Below are positions 16,470 through 25,504 of a DNA stretch of 37,754 bases, one piece after another. How positions within the stretch are numbered: position 1 is the stretch's first letter; each line of letters starts with the position of its first letter. A program made the position numbers and the translations under genes. The notes below the pieces were generated by a model, which saw nothing but the letters and a program-made list of their open reading frames with translations, made no database searches and was not told where the DNA came from. Location of the stretch: NCBI GenBank assembly GCA_029265995.1, contig JAJUFM010000014.1, positions 1-37,754 of the forward strand, written 5' to 3'. This stretch comes from Rhodospirillaceae bacterium (lineage in GTDB: Bacteria > Pseudomonadota > Alphaproteobacteria > Kiloniellales > DSM-21159).

Positions 16470-16987
16470 GTGGTTGCCTCCTCTAGGACCCGCTCGGGAT
16501 CCACGGGAGCAGCACCGCGCGCTGCCTCCCTGAGGCGTTCGGGCACGGTCAGCAATTCTGCCAGGATGAAGAGCGCGCCCGCGATGGGAATGACACTCTG
16601 GGAGAACTGGGTGGTAACCCAGGGGAGAGAGATGAGGGTGTCACCCCAGAGCAGCATGATGACCTGGTAGCCGAACCAGGTTACCAGCCCGAAAAAGCCG
16701 ATCACGATCACTTCGGCAATGATGACGAGAGCGACGCGCAGGGGCGGCGGTGCCGCGGCGACCAGGTTGGGAAAGCCCAGATGCGCCCGCTTCAGGGCGG
16801 CCAGGGCCGCCCCGTAGTAGGTGATCCAGGCCAGCATGATGGACGCCACTTCATCGTACCAGCTAAGCGAAGCCCCCAGTTTGCGTGTGGTGACGCCCCA
16901 GACGATCAGGATGGCCAGCGCGGCCATCAGGAACACGCAGAAGATCACCAACGTCCATTCCAGGCACTTGCTCACAGTCTTGAGCAT
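16466..16987 (-). CDS. dctQ: TRAP transporter small permease (system 2)
   Basis: The 173-residue product has four membrane segments: about residues 12-32 (VIFCVFLMAALAILIVWGV), 45-62, 85-107 (VALVIIAEVIVIGFFGLVTW) and 130-150. SWYDEVASIMLAWITYYGAAL is the typical DctQ segment with an acidic pair before the second helix. It is 49 bases downstream of dctP and overlaps dctM by four bases. It should form the membrane complex of system 2 with DctM. Confidence 0.92.
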   Translation of the reverse strand: MLKTVSKCLEWTLVIFCVFLMAALAILIVWGVTTRKLGASLSWYDEVASIMLAWITYYGAALAALKRAHLGFPNLVAAAPPPLRVALVIIAEVIVIGFFGLVTWFGYQVIMLLWGDTLISLPWVTTQFSQSVIPIAGALFILAELLTVPERLREAARGAAPVDPERVLEEATT

Positions 16988-17036
16988 CGCTCGCTCCCTG
17001 CTCGGTGGCTGCTAGCCTGTGCTCTCGCCGCGGCAA

Positions 17037-18032
17037 TCAGCAGCCGTCAGCCAGCGCGAGGGCCCGCTCGATCAACTCGGCGCCGCCAGGGACCTCTTCC
17101 GCAAAGGCGTCGTAAACCGCCTTGGAGCCGGCCACGAAAGCTTCCCGGTCGGCAACGTTGAACTCCATCCCGGCCTCAAGCAGCTTTTCCTTCGTTTCCT
17201 CTTCGAGCACTGCTGCCTGCTCATAGGTCCAGCCCTGGGTTTCACGCCCAGCCCGGAGAATCGCTTCCTGTACCTCTTCCGGATAGCTTTCGAAACGCCT
17301 CAGGCTCGCCGTCGGAAAGCTGGGCGTATAGATGTGGCGGGTTTCCGTCAGGTAGGTCTGCACTTCCTGGAACCGGCCGGCGTAGATGTTGGAATAGGGG
17401 TTTTCCTGGCCATCGATGACGCCCGTCTGCAAACCGACGAAGACCTCCGAAAAGGCCATTGGGGTCGGATTGGCGCCATAGGTCTCGAACATGCGCACGC
17501 GCCACACACCCTGCGGCACCCGCAGCTTTACGCCCTGCAGATCTTCCGGCTTGTTGATGGGGCGGACGTTGTTCGAGATGTGCCGGAAGCCGTTTTCCCA
17601 GATGCCGATCAGCTTGTAGCCGGCGGCTTCGACCTTGGGCGCCAGTTCAGGCCATACGATCTCTTCGCCGATGCATCGCATGTGTTCACGCGACGCTACC
17701 AGGTAAGGCAGGTCGAACAGCCCAAACTCCGGAACGATCGTCGACATGATCGTCGAGGGCTGCGACATGTCCTGGGTGCCGAGCTTCAGCTTCTGCAGCA
17801 TTTCCCGGTCGCTGCCCAACTGGCTGTCGGTGTAGACGGTGACCGTAGCGGTCCCATCCAGCTGCTCATTGACGCGCTCGGCGAAGTTCTCGGCAGAGAG
17901 AGATTGCATATTTCCCGGAGGGCTGGTGGTACCGAACTGCAGCTCAAGGGGCTGCGCTTGGGCACCCTCCGCGGTCAGACCTACCACCAGACCAAAGACA
18001 GCGGCGGGAACGAGATGCTTCCATTGGGTCAT
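17037..18032 (-). CDS. dctP: TRAP transporter substrate-binding protein (system 2)
   Basis: This is the periplasmic receptor of the second TRAP transporter. The ATG at 18032 is chosen because GGGAGGAAG lies just upstream and a signal peptide follows directly (MTQWKHLVPA, hydrophobic core, AQAQP near residue 27). The frame extends further upstream, but that part contains the operator. The 331-residue protein has the conserved arginine segment VKLRVPQGVWRVRMF near residue 165 and the family signature MAFSEVFVGLQTGVIDGQENP near residue 195. It heads a dctP-dctQ-dctM-crotonase-CoA-transferase operon. It shares little local sequence with the system 1 receptor, so the two may bind different acids. 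Confidence 0.95.
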   Translation of the reverse strand: MTQWKHLVPAAVFGLVVGLTAEGAQAQPLELQFGTTSPPGNMQSLSAENFAERVNEQLDGTATVTVYTDSQLGSDREMLQKLKLGTQDMSQPSTIMSTIVPEFGLFDLPYLVASREHMRCIGEEIVWPELAPKVEAAGYKLIGIWENGFRHISNNVRPINKPEDLQGVKLRVPQGVWRVRMFETYGANPTPMAFSEVFVGLQTGVIDGQENPYSNIYAGRFQEVQTYLTETRHIYTPSFPTASLRRFESYPEEVQEAILRAGRETQGWTYEQAAVLEEETKEKLLEAGMEFNVADREAFVAGSKAVYDAFAEEVPGGAELIERALALADGC

Positions 18033-18089
18033 CAATACTTCCTCCCTGCTTGCAGTGGCGGTTCTGCCGCCCTTTGTGGTCAGGGAAGA

Positions 18090-18100
18090 ATTGCATACCA
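18090..18100 (-). promoter_or_regulatory. Probable GntR operator, site 3
   Basis: On the minus strand this reads TGGTATGCAAT, identical over 11 bases to sites 1 and 2. It lies 58 bases upstream of the dctP start of system 2, nearly the same distance as the other sites from their minus-strand genes (60 and 63 bases). It ties the TRAP 2/CoA-transferase operon to the GntR regulon. Confidence 0.75.
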
Positions 18101-18198
18101 TTTTTGCGCGGGTCAACGCGCCGGCTCGCTTTTCCCACAAAATCGAACAGGAGATTGCGGGGGAGCGACTTTGCTCTTCAGCAGGGTTGGAGGCGCGG

Positions 18199-19125
18199 CT
18201 ACAGCCCCAGCATCAGCTCCAGGTTCTGGACTGCGGCGCCCGAGGCACCTTTGCCAAGGTTGTCGAGGCGCGCCACAAGAAGTACCTGTCCAAGAGCATC
18301 GTTGCCGAAGACGAAGATCTCCAGATCATTGGTACCATTGAGCGCTTCGGGCTCGAGGCGCGCCGGTGGCTGCTCGGCAAGAGGCTGCACCTGTACATGG
18401 CGCTGACCGGCATAGGCCTCTGACAACAGGCCATGAATGTCGGCGGAACCAGGCCGCTTCTGCAGCGCACCCAGATTCAGCGGCACCTGCACTAGCATCC
18501 CCTGGCGAAAGCGACCGACCGCTGGAAAGAACAACGGCGCGTGAGAGAGGCCGCTATAGTGCTGCATCTCCGGCAGGTGCTTGTGGGAGAGACCGAGGCC
18601 ATAGAGGCGATAGTTGTCGCTGGTAGGCGCGTCGCCCTGGCCCTCGAAGGCTTCGATCAGTTGCCGCCCACCGCCGCTGTACCCAGAGATCCCGTGGATT
18701 ACGGTCGGGAAATCGCGCGGTAGAACTTCAGCTTCAACCAGCGGACGTAGCAGGGCGATGGCGCCGGTCGGATAGCAGCCGGGATTGGAAACCCGTTTCG
18801 CCGTCGCGATCGCCTTCTCCTGCTCGCGGTTTATCTCGGGAAAGCCGTAGGCCCATCCCTTGGCCACCCGGTGCGCGGAAGAGGCATCAAGGACTTTCAC
18901 TTCGGCCCGCTCGATCAAGGAAACCGACTCGCGCGCGGCCTCGTCTGGCAGGCAGAGGACAACGAGATCGGCGGCGTTGAGCAGACGGCGGCGCTCCGTC
19001 AGATCCTTGCGTTTTGCCGGATCGATCGAAAGCAGCTCGAGGTCAGGGCGATCCTCTAGCCGCGAACGTATCTGCAGCCCGGTGGTCCCGGCCTCGCCAT
19101 CAATAAAAATCGTTGCTCTTGCCAT
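18199..19125 (-). CDS. argC: N-acetyl-gamma-glutamyl-phosphate reductase, type 2
   Basis: ArgC reduces N-acetylglutamyl phosphate to the semialdehyde with NADPH in arginine synthesis. The product begins [19 protein letters not shown], characteristic of the shorter type 2 enzymes. The catalytic cysteine is Cys117 in [27 protein letters not shown] precedes it, and the C-terminus has [10 protein letters not shown] and [15 protein letters not shown]. The ATG at 19125 gives 308 residues, the usual size, with GAGAG upstream. The upstream in-frame ATG at 19158 adds 11 unlikely residues. It is apparently monocistronic and is not part of the catabolic regulon. Confidence 0.95.
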   Translation of the reverse strand: MARATIFIDGEAGTTGLQIRSRLEDRPDLELLSIDPAKRKDLTERRRLLNAADLVVLCLPDEAARESVSLIERAEVKVLDASSAHRVAKGWAYGFPEINREQEKAIATAKRVSNPGCYPTGAIALLRPLVEAEVLPRDFPTVIHGISGYSGGGRQLIEAFEGQGDAPTSDNYRLYGLGLSHKHLPEMQHYSGLSHAPLFFPAVGRFRQGMLVQVPLNLGALQKRPGSADIHGLLSEAYAGQRHVQVQPLAEQPPARLEPEALNGTNDLEIFVFGNDALGQVLLVARLDNLGKGASGAAVQNLELMLGL

Positions 19126-19318
19126 GATCCATCTCTCAGCGGCGATCCCGCGCCGCAATTAACCTGCACACGGACCTATGTTCTGTGGCCCAGTGTCGTC
19201 TTGCCCCCGGCTTGGCGCGGTCCGCGGGACCCTTTCCCTGCGGAACGGCATGACCACCTTTACCAGAGGCGGGTCAAGAGGTGTAGTGTGCCGATGGCAA
19301 GGGAGGGTTGAGGCTTTG

Positions 19319-20047
19319 GTGAGGGCCGTGCAGCGGGCGCTGGAAGAGAATGATGCAGAGGTTTGGGTCTTGCGCACCGCTACAATTGCTCTGGAGCGGG
19401 AAGAGGCGCTGGATGCTCTGCTAGATCCGGTCGAACGGGCGCGTGCGGCGCGCTTTGCCTTCGCTCGCGACAGGCGGGACTACCGCGTCGCCCACGGTCT
19501 CCTGCGGCTTCTCCTTTCCGCCGTGGTGCCGCGCGATCCGCGAGACTGGCGCATAAGGGCTGGCGCAGGGGGTAAGCCGGAACTCGTCGAAGGGCAGGCG
19601 GACGGGCTCTTCTTCAATATTTCCCACACCCGCGGCTGTGTCGCCTGCCTTGTTGGTCGCCGCCCGCTGATCGGCGTCGACGTGGAAAGCCGTGAGCGCA
19701 GGACGGCCGCGGATCTGGGGGAACGGCTCTTTGCACCGGCAGAGGTCGCTCTCTTGCGTCATCCGGATGAGCAGGAGCGCTGGGATCGCTTTTTTCGTAT
19801 CTGGACGCTGAAGGAAGCCTATCTCAAGGGCACAGGTTTAGGCCTGCGCATGCCCCTCGACTCCTTTGCTTTCAGCCTCGACCCCCCGCGGGTGCGCTTT
19901 GCGCCCAGCATCGACGACGACCCGACCGCCTGGCACTTCGAGCAGCGGCTGCTGCCCGGCGGCTTTATCGCCGCGGTCAGCCAGCGCGAGCCCGCGGGGC
20001 CACCGCCGTTACGTTGGCGCGTGCTGGATGAGGTCCCTGGCATTTGA
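19319..20047 (+). CDS. 4'-phosphopantetheinyl transferase, Sfp type
   Basis: This enzyme transfers the phosphopantetheine arm of CoA to a serine of acyl or peptidyl carrier proteins. Diagnostic motifs are FFNISHT (residues 98-104), IGVDVES (118-124, metal ligands Asp121 and Glu123) and FRIWTLKEAYLKGTGLGL (159-176, with Glu166 and Lys170). The start is uncertain. GTG 19319 has GAGG five bases upstream and gives 242 residues, typical for the family. In-frame ATGs at 19250 and 19178 would add 23 or 47 residues of unlikely composition. The gene is convergent with a PptH-like hydrolase gene whose product would remove the same group; the stop codons are only about 25 bases apart. Confidence 0.92.
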   Translation: MRAVQRALEENDAEVWVLRTATIALEREEALDALLDPVERARAARFAFARDRRDYRVAHGLLRLLLSAVVPRDPRDWRIRAGAGGKPELVEGQADGLFFNISHTRGCVACLVGRRPLIGVDVESRERRTAADLGERLFAPAEVALLRHPDEQERWDRFFRIWTLKEAYLKGTGLGLRMPLDSFAFSLDPPRVRFAPSIDDDPTAWHFEQRLLPGGFIAAVSQREPAGPPPLRWRVLDEVPGI

Positions 20048-20071
20048 AGAAAGCTGCCCTGCATCCATTGG

Positions 20072-20959
20072 TCAGCGCGCTTCCGCTTTGGCTCCATAGC
20101 CGTGGAAGATAGTCCCCGGCTCCTCGACCTGGGGCAGCGGGCCAGGAAGGATTTCTCGCAGGTAGGGTTTGAGGCCTTCCCCTTGTCGCCATTGCTTAGG
20201 ATAGCCCAGGGAGACTTCCTCAAACCGCGTGCCGTCTCGCCAGTCGGTGCGACGGATGTGCAGGTGGCCGCTAACGCAGGCGAGGGCCCGATAACGCTGA
20301 TGCCAATTCTCCGTCGCCCGCGTGCCGCACCAGGGGGAAAAGCGAGGAATGCGCGGGAGGTAGACGAATTCCTCACGCAGCGGATAGTGGTTCACCAGGA
20401 TCGTGGGCCGGTCCGCAGGCACCTCCTGATCCAGCCGCTGCCGCGTGTGAGATATCCGAGCTGCACACCAGGCCTGTCGACTGGGATAGGGATCCGGCGA
20501 AAGCAGCACTTCATCGGAACAGACCGCGCGCTCCTCGGCCGCCCAGGCCACGACCTCGTCTTGGGGCACGTGATCGGGCCGGAAACTGTAGTCGTAGAGC
20601 AGGAAGAGCGGTGCGATGGTGCAGGTGCCCCCCGCGCCGTGCCATAGCGGATAGGGATCTTCCGGCGTGATGGCCCCGGCGGAACGAGCTACCTCCACCA
20701 TTAGGTCGTATTTGGCCTGCCCCGCTATGGCCGCCTCGCCTTCACGTACGGTCCAGAGTTCATGATTGCCGGGGGTCCAGATCACCTGGGCGAAGCGCTC
20801 TTTCAAGAGCTCGAGTACCTCCCACAGCTGCTCCGGTCGTTCCGCTACATCTCCGGCGACGATCAACCAGTCGTCTGGATGCTCTGCCAGCTCAGCGACC
20901 GCCTGTCGGTTGGTCTCGACCGCAGCGTGCAGGTCGCTGATCGCATAAAGTTTCGACAA
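20072..20959 (-). CDS. Metallophosphoesterase, PptH-like (phosphopantetheinyl hydrolase)
   Basis: The 295-residue product has a complete calcineurin-type di-metal site: Asp9 and His11 (SDLH), Asp37 (GDVAE), Asn65 and His66 (GNHE), His191 (VNHYP), and His232 and His234 (GHLH). Beyond these it has stretches I recognise from the mycobacterial and streptomycete family of PptH (Rv2795c), such as DDWLIVAGDVAE, FLLYDYSF, EVLLSPDPYPSRQAWC and FEEVSLGYPKQW. PptH removes phosphopantetheine from carrier proteins and is encoded beside the PptT transferase. The same pairing with a transferase gene is seen here. Function is inferred from that family and context. Confidence 0.82.
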   Translation of the reverse strand: MSKLYAISDLHAAVETNRQAVAELAEHPDDWLIVAGDVAERPEQLWEVLELLKERFAQVIWTPGNHELWTVREGEAAIAGQAKYDLMVEVARSAGAITPEDPYPLWHGAGGTCTIAPLFLLYDYSFRPDHVPQDEVVAWAAEERAVCSDEVLLSPDPYPSRQAWCAARISHTRQRLDQEVPADRPTILVNHYPLREEFVYLPRIPRFSPWCGTRATENWHQRYRALACVSGHLHIRRTDWRDGTRFEEVSLGYPKQWRQGEGLKPYLREILPGPLPQVEEPGTIFHGYGAKAEAR

Positions 20960-21203
20960 GTCACCTCACCATCTGTCGTTCCTAGAGGCTTTTGGGGTGG
21001 CCCAAGTGAATGTCAAGCTGCCACCTTCGATCCGGCGGTGCTTTTACAGTCTGTGTCTCCAGGGGGTTCAGATTACCCTCGGTCCGGTCTAGAATGTTCA
21101 CGTCTTGTGCCGGGGGCTGGGGGCGGCCGCGCTGCATCCCGGATTGACCGGCGCCTGCCAAAGGCGGCAAGAAGTGCGGAAGCCGCTGCAAATCCGAGGA
21201 GAC

Positions 21204-22448
21204 ATGATGACCACCCACCGCCAGCCGCGCGAGCTTGCAGCGAGTTCCACGCCCCTGAGGGTTGATCCGCGGGCCTTCCAGCCCTTCCTGCGGCTGGCGC
21301 GACTGCTTGAAGGTGTTCAGCCGGGGCGGTCTTTTCTTCCAGACGGATCTCCAGTGAACCTCGCGGTTGGGGATCCCCAGCGGGCAGCGCCGCCGCTTGT
21401 TGCGCAAACGATCGCGCAGTTTCCTGACGACTGGTCGCGCTACCCTCCATTCCGCGGGCCCGCACGTTATCGCGAAGCAACCTTTTCCTGGCTCCGCCGT
21501 CGCTTCTCACTGCCCGAAGGCTTCCTCGACCCGGACCGTCACCTCCTGCCCATCCCGGGCAGCCGTGAGGGGCTTTTCTTTGCCAGCCTGGCGGCGGTCA
21601 CCCTCGGGGCGGAGGAAGGCCGGGACAAGGTGCTGATCCCGGCGCCGGGCTACCATGTGTACGTAGGCGGCGCCATAGCTGCCGGGGCGGAGCCGGTATC
21701 CGTGCCGGTCCTGCGAGAAAATCGCTTTCTCCCCGATTTCAGCGCGCTTGATCCCGCGATTCTGGATCAGGCCGCCATCGCCTTTCTTTGCTCCCCTTCT
21801 AACCCGGAAGGGGCGGTCGCAGAGAAGGCTGACTGGATGCACTGCATCGACCTGGCGCGCCGGCACGGTTTCGTGCTGGCCGCGGATGAATGCTACACGG
21901 ATGTCTATGCTGGGGACCCGCCCACGGGCGTGCTTGAGGCGGCTGCCGAGACGGGCTCGCTCGATCGGGTTCTCTCCTTCCACTCCCTTTCCAAACGATC
22001 CAACGCTGCCGGGCTGCGCTGCGGTTTTATCGCCGGGGAAGAGGGCATGGTGGATGCCATCGATGCCTACTTCCGCTACGGTGGCGCCGGGGTGCCGGTA
22101 CCAATATTGCAGGCTGGCGCAGCGCTTTGGGAGGATGAGGCGCACGTCGTGGAGACACGGCGGTTCTATCAAGGCCTGTTCGAGATTGCGGAACGCAAGA
22201 TTGGCAACCGCTTCGGCTGGCGCCGGCCGGCCGGCGGCTTTTTCCTCTGGCTGGACGTAGGCGACGGAGAAGAAGCGGCGAAGAAGCTTTGGGCAGAGGC
22301 TGGAATCAGGACACTGCCCGGCGGCTACATGTGTCCGCTGCCGCTGGAAGGGGGCAATCCGGGTGCCCCCTACCTGAGGGTCGCGATGATCTATGAACCT
22401 GAGATTACCGAACCTGCTCTGGAGCGCCTGGTAGAGGTTCTGGGCTAG
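21204..22448 (+). CDS. Class I/II aminotransferase, probable N-succinyldiaminopimelate aminotransferase
   Basis: This PLP-dependent fold type I aminotransferase has 414 residues. The PLP lysine is Lys264 in SFHSLSKRSNAAG. Asp228 and Tyr231 in AADECYTDVY contact the cofactor, and CSPSNPEG (196-203) is the usual Asn-Pro segment. The SLSKRSNAAGLRCGF version and PILQAGAALW resemble DapC-type enzymes of lysine/diaminopimelate synthesis, so that role is likely but not certain. The ATG at 21204 has GAGGAGAC directly upstream and is preferred to an upstream in-frame ATG at 21105. ftsK begins nine bases after the stop, an arrangement known from other alphaproteobacteria. Confidence 0.88.
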   Translation: MMTTHRQPRELAASSTPLRVDPRAFQPFLRLARLLEGVQPGRSFLPDGSPVNLAVGDPQRAAPPLVAQTIAQFPDDWSRYPPFRGPARYREATFSWLRRRFSLPEGFLDPDRHLLPIPGSREGLFFASLAAVTLGAEEGRDKVLIPAPGYHVYVGGAIAAGAEPVSVPVLRENRFLPDFSALDPAILDQAAIAFLCSPSNPEGAVAEKADWMHCIDLARRHGFVLAADECYTDVYAGDPPTGVLEAAAETGSLDRVLSFHSLSKRSNAAGLRCGFIAGEEGMVDAIDAYFRYGGAGVPVPILQAGAALWEDEAHVVETRRFYQGLFEIAERKIGNRFGWRRPAGGFFLWLDVGDGEEAAKKLWAEAGIRTLPGGYMCPLPLEGGNPGAPYLRVAMIYEPEITEPALERLVEVLG

Positions 22449-22457
22449 CGGGAAGAC

Positions 22458-24866
22458 ATGGCATCGGCGAGAGGAACAGTCAGTAGTGGTGCGCGCGGCG
22501 AGCGGGGCGTGACGGGCGGCGGAAGCGGGCGCCTGCGCCTTCTGCCGGAAGGAACCGGCGTCTTTTTACGCAAGCGATTGATCGAGTCGCTGGGCTTCAC
22601 CCTGTTTCTCAGTGGACTGCTTCTGGTCGCCGCCTGTCTTTTCTTCGATCCAAGCGACCCTTCCCTCAATAACGCCGTAAGCGGCGAGGTATCCAACCCA
22701 CTTGGCTGGCCGGGCGCCTATGCGGCAGATCTTCTGCTCCAGAGCCTCGGGCTCGGCGCCTTTCTCCTAGCCATGGTGCCGGTAAGTTGGGGATGGCGCC
22801 TCATGCGCAGCCACGGGGTGCCCGCCTTCACCTGGCGGCTTCTGGCTGCACTCACCGCTCTCCTCGCAGCGACGCTGGCCCTTTCCGTGTTGCCGCAGCT
22901 TGGGGGATGGCCGCTGCGGAGTGGTCTTGGCGGGTGGTTGGGGCTGCTGCTTCTCTCCCAAAGCCTGCAGCTGTTCCCCGTGGCGGCGGTCGTTCCGGCC
23001 GTTATGGGCGCGGCGCTCGCCCTGGCGCTCGGGAGCTACGCACTGGCCATCAGTGTCGGAGAGTGGAAGGCGATCGGCCGGGGCACCCGGAACGGCGCGC
23101 TTTGGGGTTTCCAGGGCGCGCGCAGCGGCTGGCAACGCCTGAACGCCTTGAAGCCGCGAGGGAGCGAGGAAGCGGAGGAGGCTCCTGCCGCACAGCAAGT
23201 CCGGCGCCCAAGACGGCGACCGCGCAGAGCGTCAGACGACACAATCCCCTTGGCCGAGAAGCGGCCGACAAGCGAATCGGATCTCGTCGCCGAGCCTGCG
23301 CCGCGCCCGAAGCGCCCTGCCAAGGCCCGGGAAAAGGCGCAGACCTCCCTGGTCTTCAGCGAAGGCGGTTATGAAGCGCCGGCCCTGTCGCTCCTGTCCG
23401 AGCCGAAAAGCAAGGCGGGCCAGCTTGACCGCGACGCTTTGGAAAAGAACGCGCGTCTATTGGAAGGGGTGCTCGAGGACTTCGGCGTGCGTGGTGAGAT
23501 CGTCAAGGTCCGCCCAGGCCCCGTCGTCACCCGCTACGACCTGGAGCCGGCTCCGGGCACCAAGACCAGTCGTGTGGTGGCGCTTTCCGACGACATCGCA
23601 CGCTCCATGTCGACCACTTCGGTCCGTGTCGCCGTGGTGCCGGGGACCAGCACAATCGGCATCGAGTTGCCGAACATGAAGCGGGAAACGGTCTACTTAC
23701 GAGAACTGCTGGCCAGTCCCGACTACAGCGAGAGCAAGGCTGCCCTGCCGCTGGTACTGGGCAAGGACATCGGCGGGATGCCGATGACCGTGGATTTGGC
23801 ACGCATGCCCCACCTGCTGATTGCCGGCACGACCGGCTCCGGCAAGTCGGTGGGGATCAACGCCATGATCCTCTCGCTGCTCTATCGCCTGCCGCCCGAG
23901 CGCTGCCGCATGATAATGGTCGATCCCAAGATGCTGGAGCTCTCCGTCTACGACGGCATCCCGCATCTGCTGACGCCGGTTGTGACGGAGCCGAAGAAGG
24001 CGGTGGTCGCCTTGAAGTGGGCGGTTCGGGAGATGGAGAACCGCTATCGCTCCATGTCGCTGCTCGGCGTGCGCAATATCGACGGCTACAACGCCCGCCT
24101 CGAGGAGGCGCGCCGCTCCGGTGAGGTGCTGACGCGCCGGGTGCAGACCGGCTTTGATCCTGATACGGGCCAGCCGATCCATGAGGAGGAGCCCTTCGAT
24201 CTCGACTCGCTCCCCTACATCGTGATCGTCGTCGACGAGATGGCGGATCTGATGCTGGTCGCGGGCAAGGACGTTGAGGCCGCAATTCAGCGACTGGCAC
24301 AGATGGCTCGCGCTGCTGGCATCCACCTGATCATGGCGACTCAGCGCCCCTCGGTGGACGTCATCACCGGCACCATCAAGGCGAACTTCCCGACCCGCAT
24401 TTCCTTCCATGTTACCAGCAAGATCGACAGCCGCACGATCCTTGGTGAATCGGGCGCCGAGCATTTGCTTGGGCAGGGCGATATGCTGCACATGGCGCAT
24501 GGCGGGCGCCTGACCCGCGTGCATGGCCCCTTCGTGTCCGACGAGGAGGTCGAGGGTGTCGTCGCGCATCTGAAGGCGCAGGGTCAGCCTGCTTTCGTCG
24601 AGGGGTTGACCGATGAACCGGAAGGCGAGGAAGAAAGCCTGCTCGGGGTCGGCGGGCCTGACGAGGGACCGGATGCGGAGCTCTATCGCAAGGCCGTGGA
24701 AGTCGTGGCGCGCCATCAGAAGGCCTCGACCTCCTTCATCCAGCGCCAGCTACAGATCGGCTACAATCGCGCCGCGCGCTTGGTTGAGCAGATGGAGGCA
24801 GAGGGCATCGTCAGCCCCGCCAACCACGTCGGCAAGCGCGAGGTACTGCTGGGCGACCGCGGCTAG
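22458..24866 (+). CDS. ftsK: DNA translocase FtsK
   Basis: FtsK anchors at the division septum and pumps DNA to resolve chromosome dimers at dif with XerCD. The 802-residue protein has a short polar N-terminus, four membrane segments between about residues 45 and 200 (for example [19 protein letters not shown]), and a charged linker at about 225-310. The RecA-like motor carries Walker A ([14 protein letters not shown], near residue 455) and Walker B ([13 protein letters not shown], near residue 590). The C-terminal gamma winged helix has [20 protein letters not shown]. The linker is short compared with E. coli, as in other alphaproteobacteria. Its stop codon TAG shares two bases with repeat copy B. 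Confidence 0.97.
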   Translation: MASARGTVSSGARGERGVTGGGSGRLRLLPEGTGVFLRKRLIESLGFTLFLSGLLLVAACLFFDPSDPSLNNAVSGEVSNPLGWPGAYAADLLLQSLGLGAFLLAMVPVSWGWRLMRSHGVPAFTWRLLAALTALLAATLALSVLPQLGGWPLRSGLGGWLGLLLLSQSLQLFPVAAVVPAVMGAALALALGSYALAISVGEWKAIGRGTRNGALWGFQGARSGWQRLNALKPRGSEEAEEAPAAQQVRRPRRRPRRASDDTIPLAEKRPTSESDLVAEPAPRPKRPAKAREKAQTSLVFSEGGYEAPALSLLSEPKSKAGQLDRDALEKNARLLEGVLEDFGVRGEIVKVRPGPVVTRYDLEPAPGTKTSRVVALSDDIARSMSTTSVRVAVVPGTSTIGIELPNMKRETVYLRELLASPDYSESKAALPLVLGKDIGGMPMTVDLARMPHLLIAGTTGSGKSVGINAMILSLLYRLPPERCRMIMVDPKMLELSVYDGIPHLLTPVVTEPKKAVVALKWAVREMENRYRSMSLLGVRNIDGYNARLEEARRSGEVLTRRVQTGFDPDTGQPIHEEEPFDLDSLPYIVIVVDEMADLMLVAGKDVEAAIQRLAQMARAAGIHLIMATQRPSVDVITGTIKANFPTRISFHVTSKIDSRTILGESGAEHLLGQGDMLHMAHGGRLTRVHGPFVSDEEVEGVVAHLKAQGQPAFVEGLTDEPEGEEESLLGVGGPDEGPDAELYRKAVEVVARHQKASTSFIQRQLQIGYNRAARLVEQMEAEGIVSPANHVGKREVLLGDRG

Positions 24867-24999
24867 ACCGGATCGCGTTTGATCTGAACCACCTTGGGGT
24901 TCAGTCAAGCGCGTGAATCCGGTCTACATCAGATAGATAGAGCAGATTCACGCACCAAATCTGATCACTTCGTGAATCTGATTTGGCGCGATCTGCTCT
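24865..24999 (+). repeat. Bipartite palindromic repeat, copy B
   Basis: This 135-base element has two long imperfect palindromes back to back. The first, at 24865-24925, runs from AGACCGGATCGCG to CCGGTCT and the second, at 24939-24999, from AGAGCAGATTCACG to CTGCTCT. They are separated by the 13-base spacer ACATCAGATAGAT. It is in the same orientation as copy A and opposite to copy C. The first two bases of the element complete the ftsK stop codon, so it lies exactly at the gene's 3' end. Transcribed, it would fold into two stem-loops of about 60 nucleotides each. Confidence 0.92.
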
Positions 25000-25012
25000 C
25001 ACGAGGGAAGAC

Positions 25013-25477
25013 ATGCCTGGGGATCTTCAAGGCGGCTGTTTCTGCGGAGCGGTTCGCTACCAACTCACGTCCCAACCTCTGTTCGTGCACTGCTGCCATT
25101 GTCGCGACTGTCAGCGCCAGACCGGCAGCGCCTTCGTCATCAATGCGCTGATCGAAACCGACCGGATCACGCTCTTGTCCGAGCTGCCGGAGCCCGTGGC
25201 CATGAGAACCGACAGCGGCCGGCCCCACGACATCTATCGCTGCTCCTCCTGCAGCGTTGCCCTGTGGAGCGACTACGGTCGCCGACCGATGCGGTTCGTG
25301 CGGGTGGGGACACTGGATAATCCGGCCAGGCTTGCGCCGGCCGTCCACATCTTCACCCGCTCAAAGCTTCCCTGGGTCCAGTTGCCGAACGGCATTCGGG
25401 CGTTCGAGGCCTTCTACGACGTAAATAAGGAATGGCCAGCGGAAAGCCTCGCACGTCGCGCTGCAATCGGTTTGTGA
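25013..25477 (+). CDS. GFA (glutathione-dependent formaldehyde-activating enzyme-like) domain protein
   Basis: The 154-residue protein is a small zinc-binding GFA/CENP-V domain. Zinc ligands are visible in GGCFCGAVRY at the N-terminus, HCCHCRDCQRQTGSAF near residue 30 and RCSSCSVALW near residue 75. Most such proteins have no proven substrate; they are related to Gfa, which was thought to form S-hydroxymethylglutathione. The ATG at 25013 has GAGGGAAG upstream. An in-frame start inside the repeat at 24983 is rejected. The gene begins 13 bases after repeat copy B, so its promoter must lie in or before the repeat. Confidence 0.9.
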   Translation: MPGDLQGGCFCGAVRYQLTSQPLFVHCCHCRDCQRQTGSAFVINALIETDRITLLSELPEPVAMRTDSGRPHDIYRCSSCSVALWSDYGRRPMRFVRVGTLDNPARLAPAVHIFTRSKLPWVQLPNGIRAFEAFYDVNKEWPAESLARRAAIGL

Positions 25478-25504
25478 GGTCGGCCTTTGCCGCTGCCACC
25501 GGCC

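Noticed and set aside
23697-24716. Long minus-strand frame inside ftsK
   Set aside because: It mirrors the conserved motor domain of FtsK and has shadow-type composition with many His and Arg and no recognisable motif.
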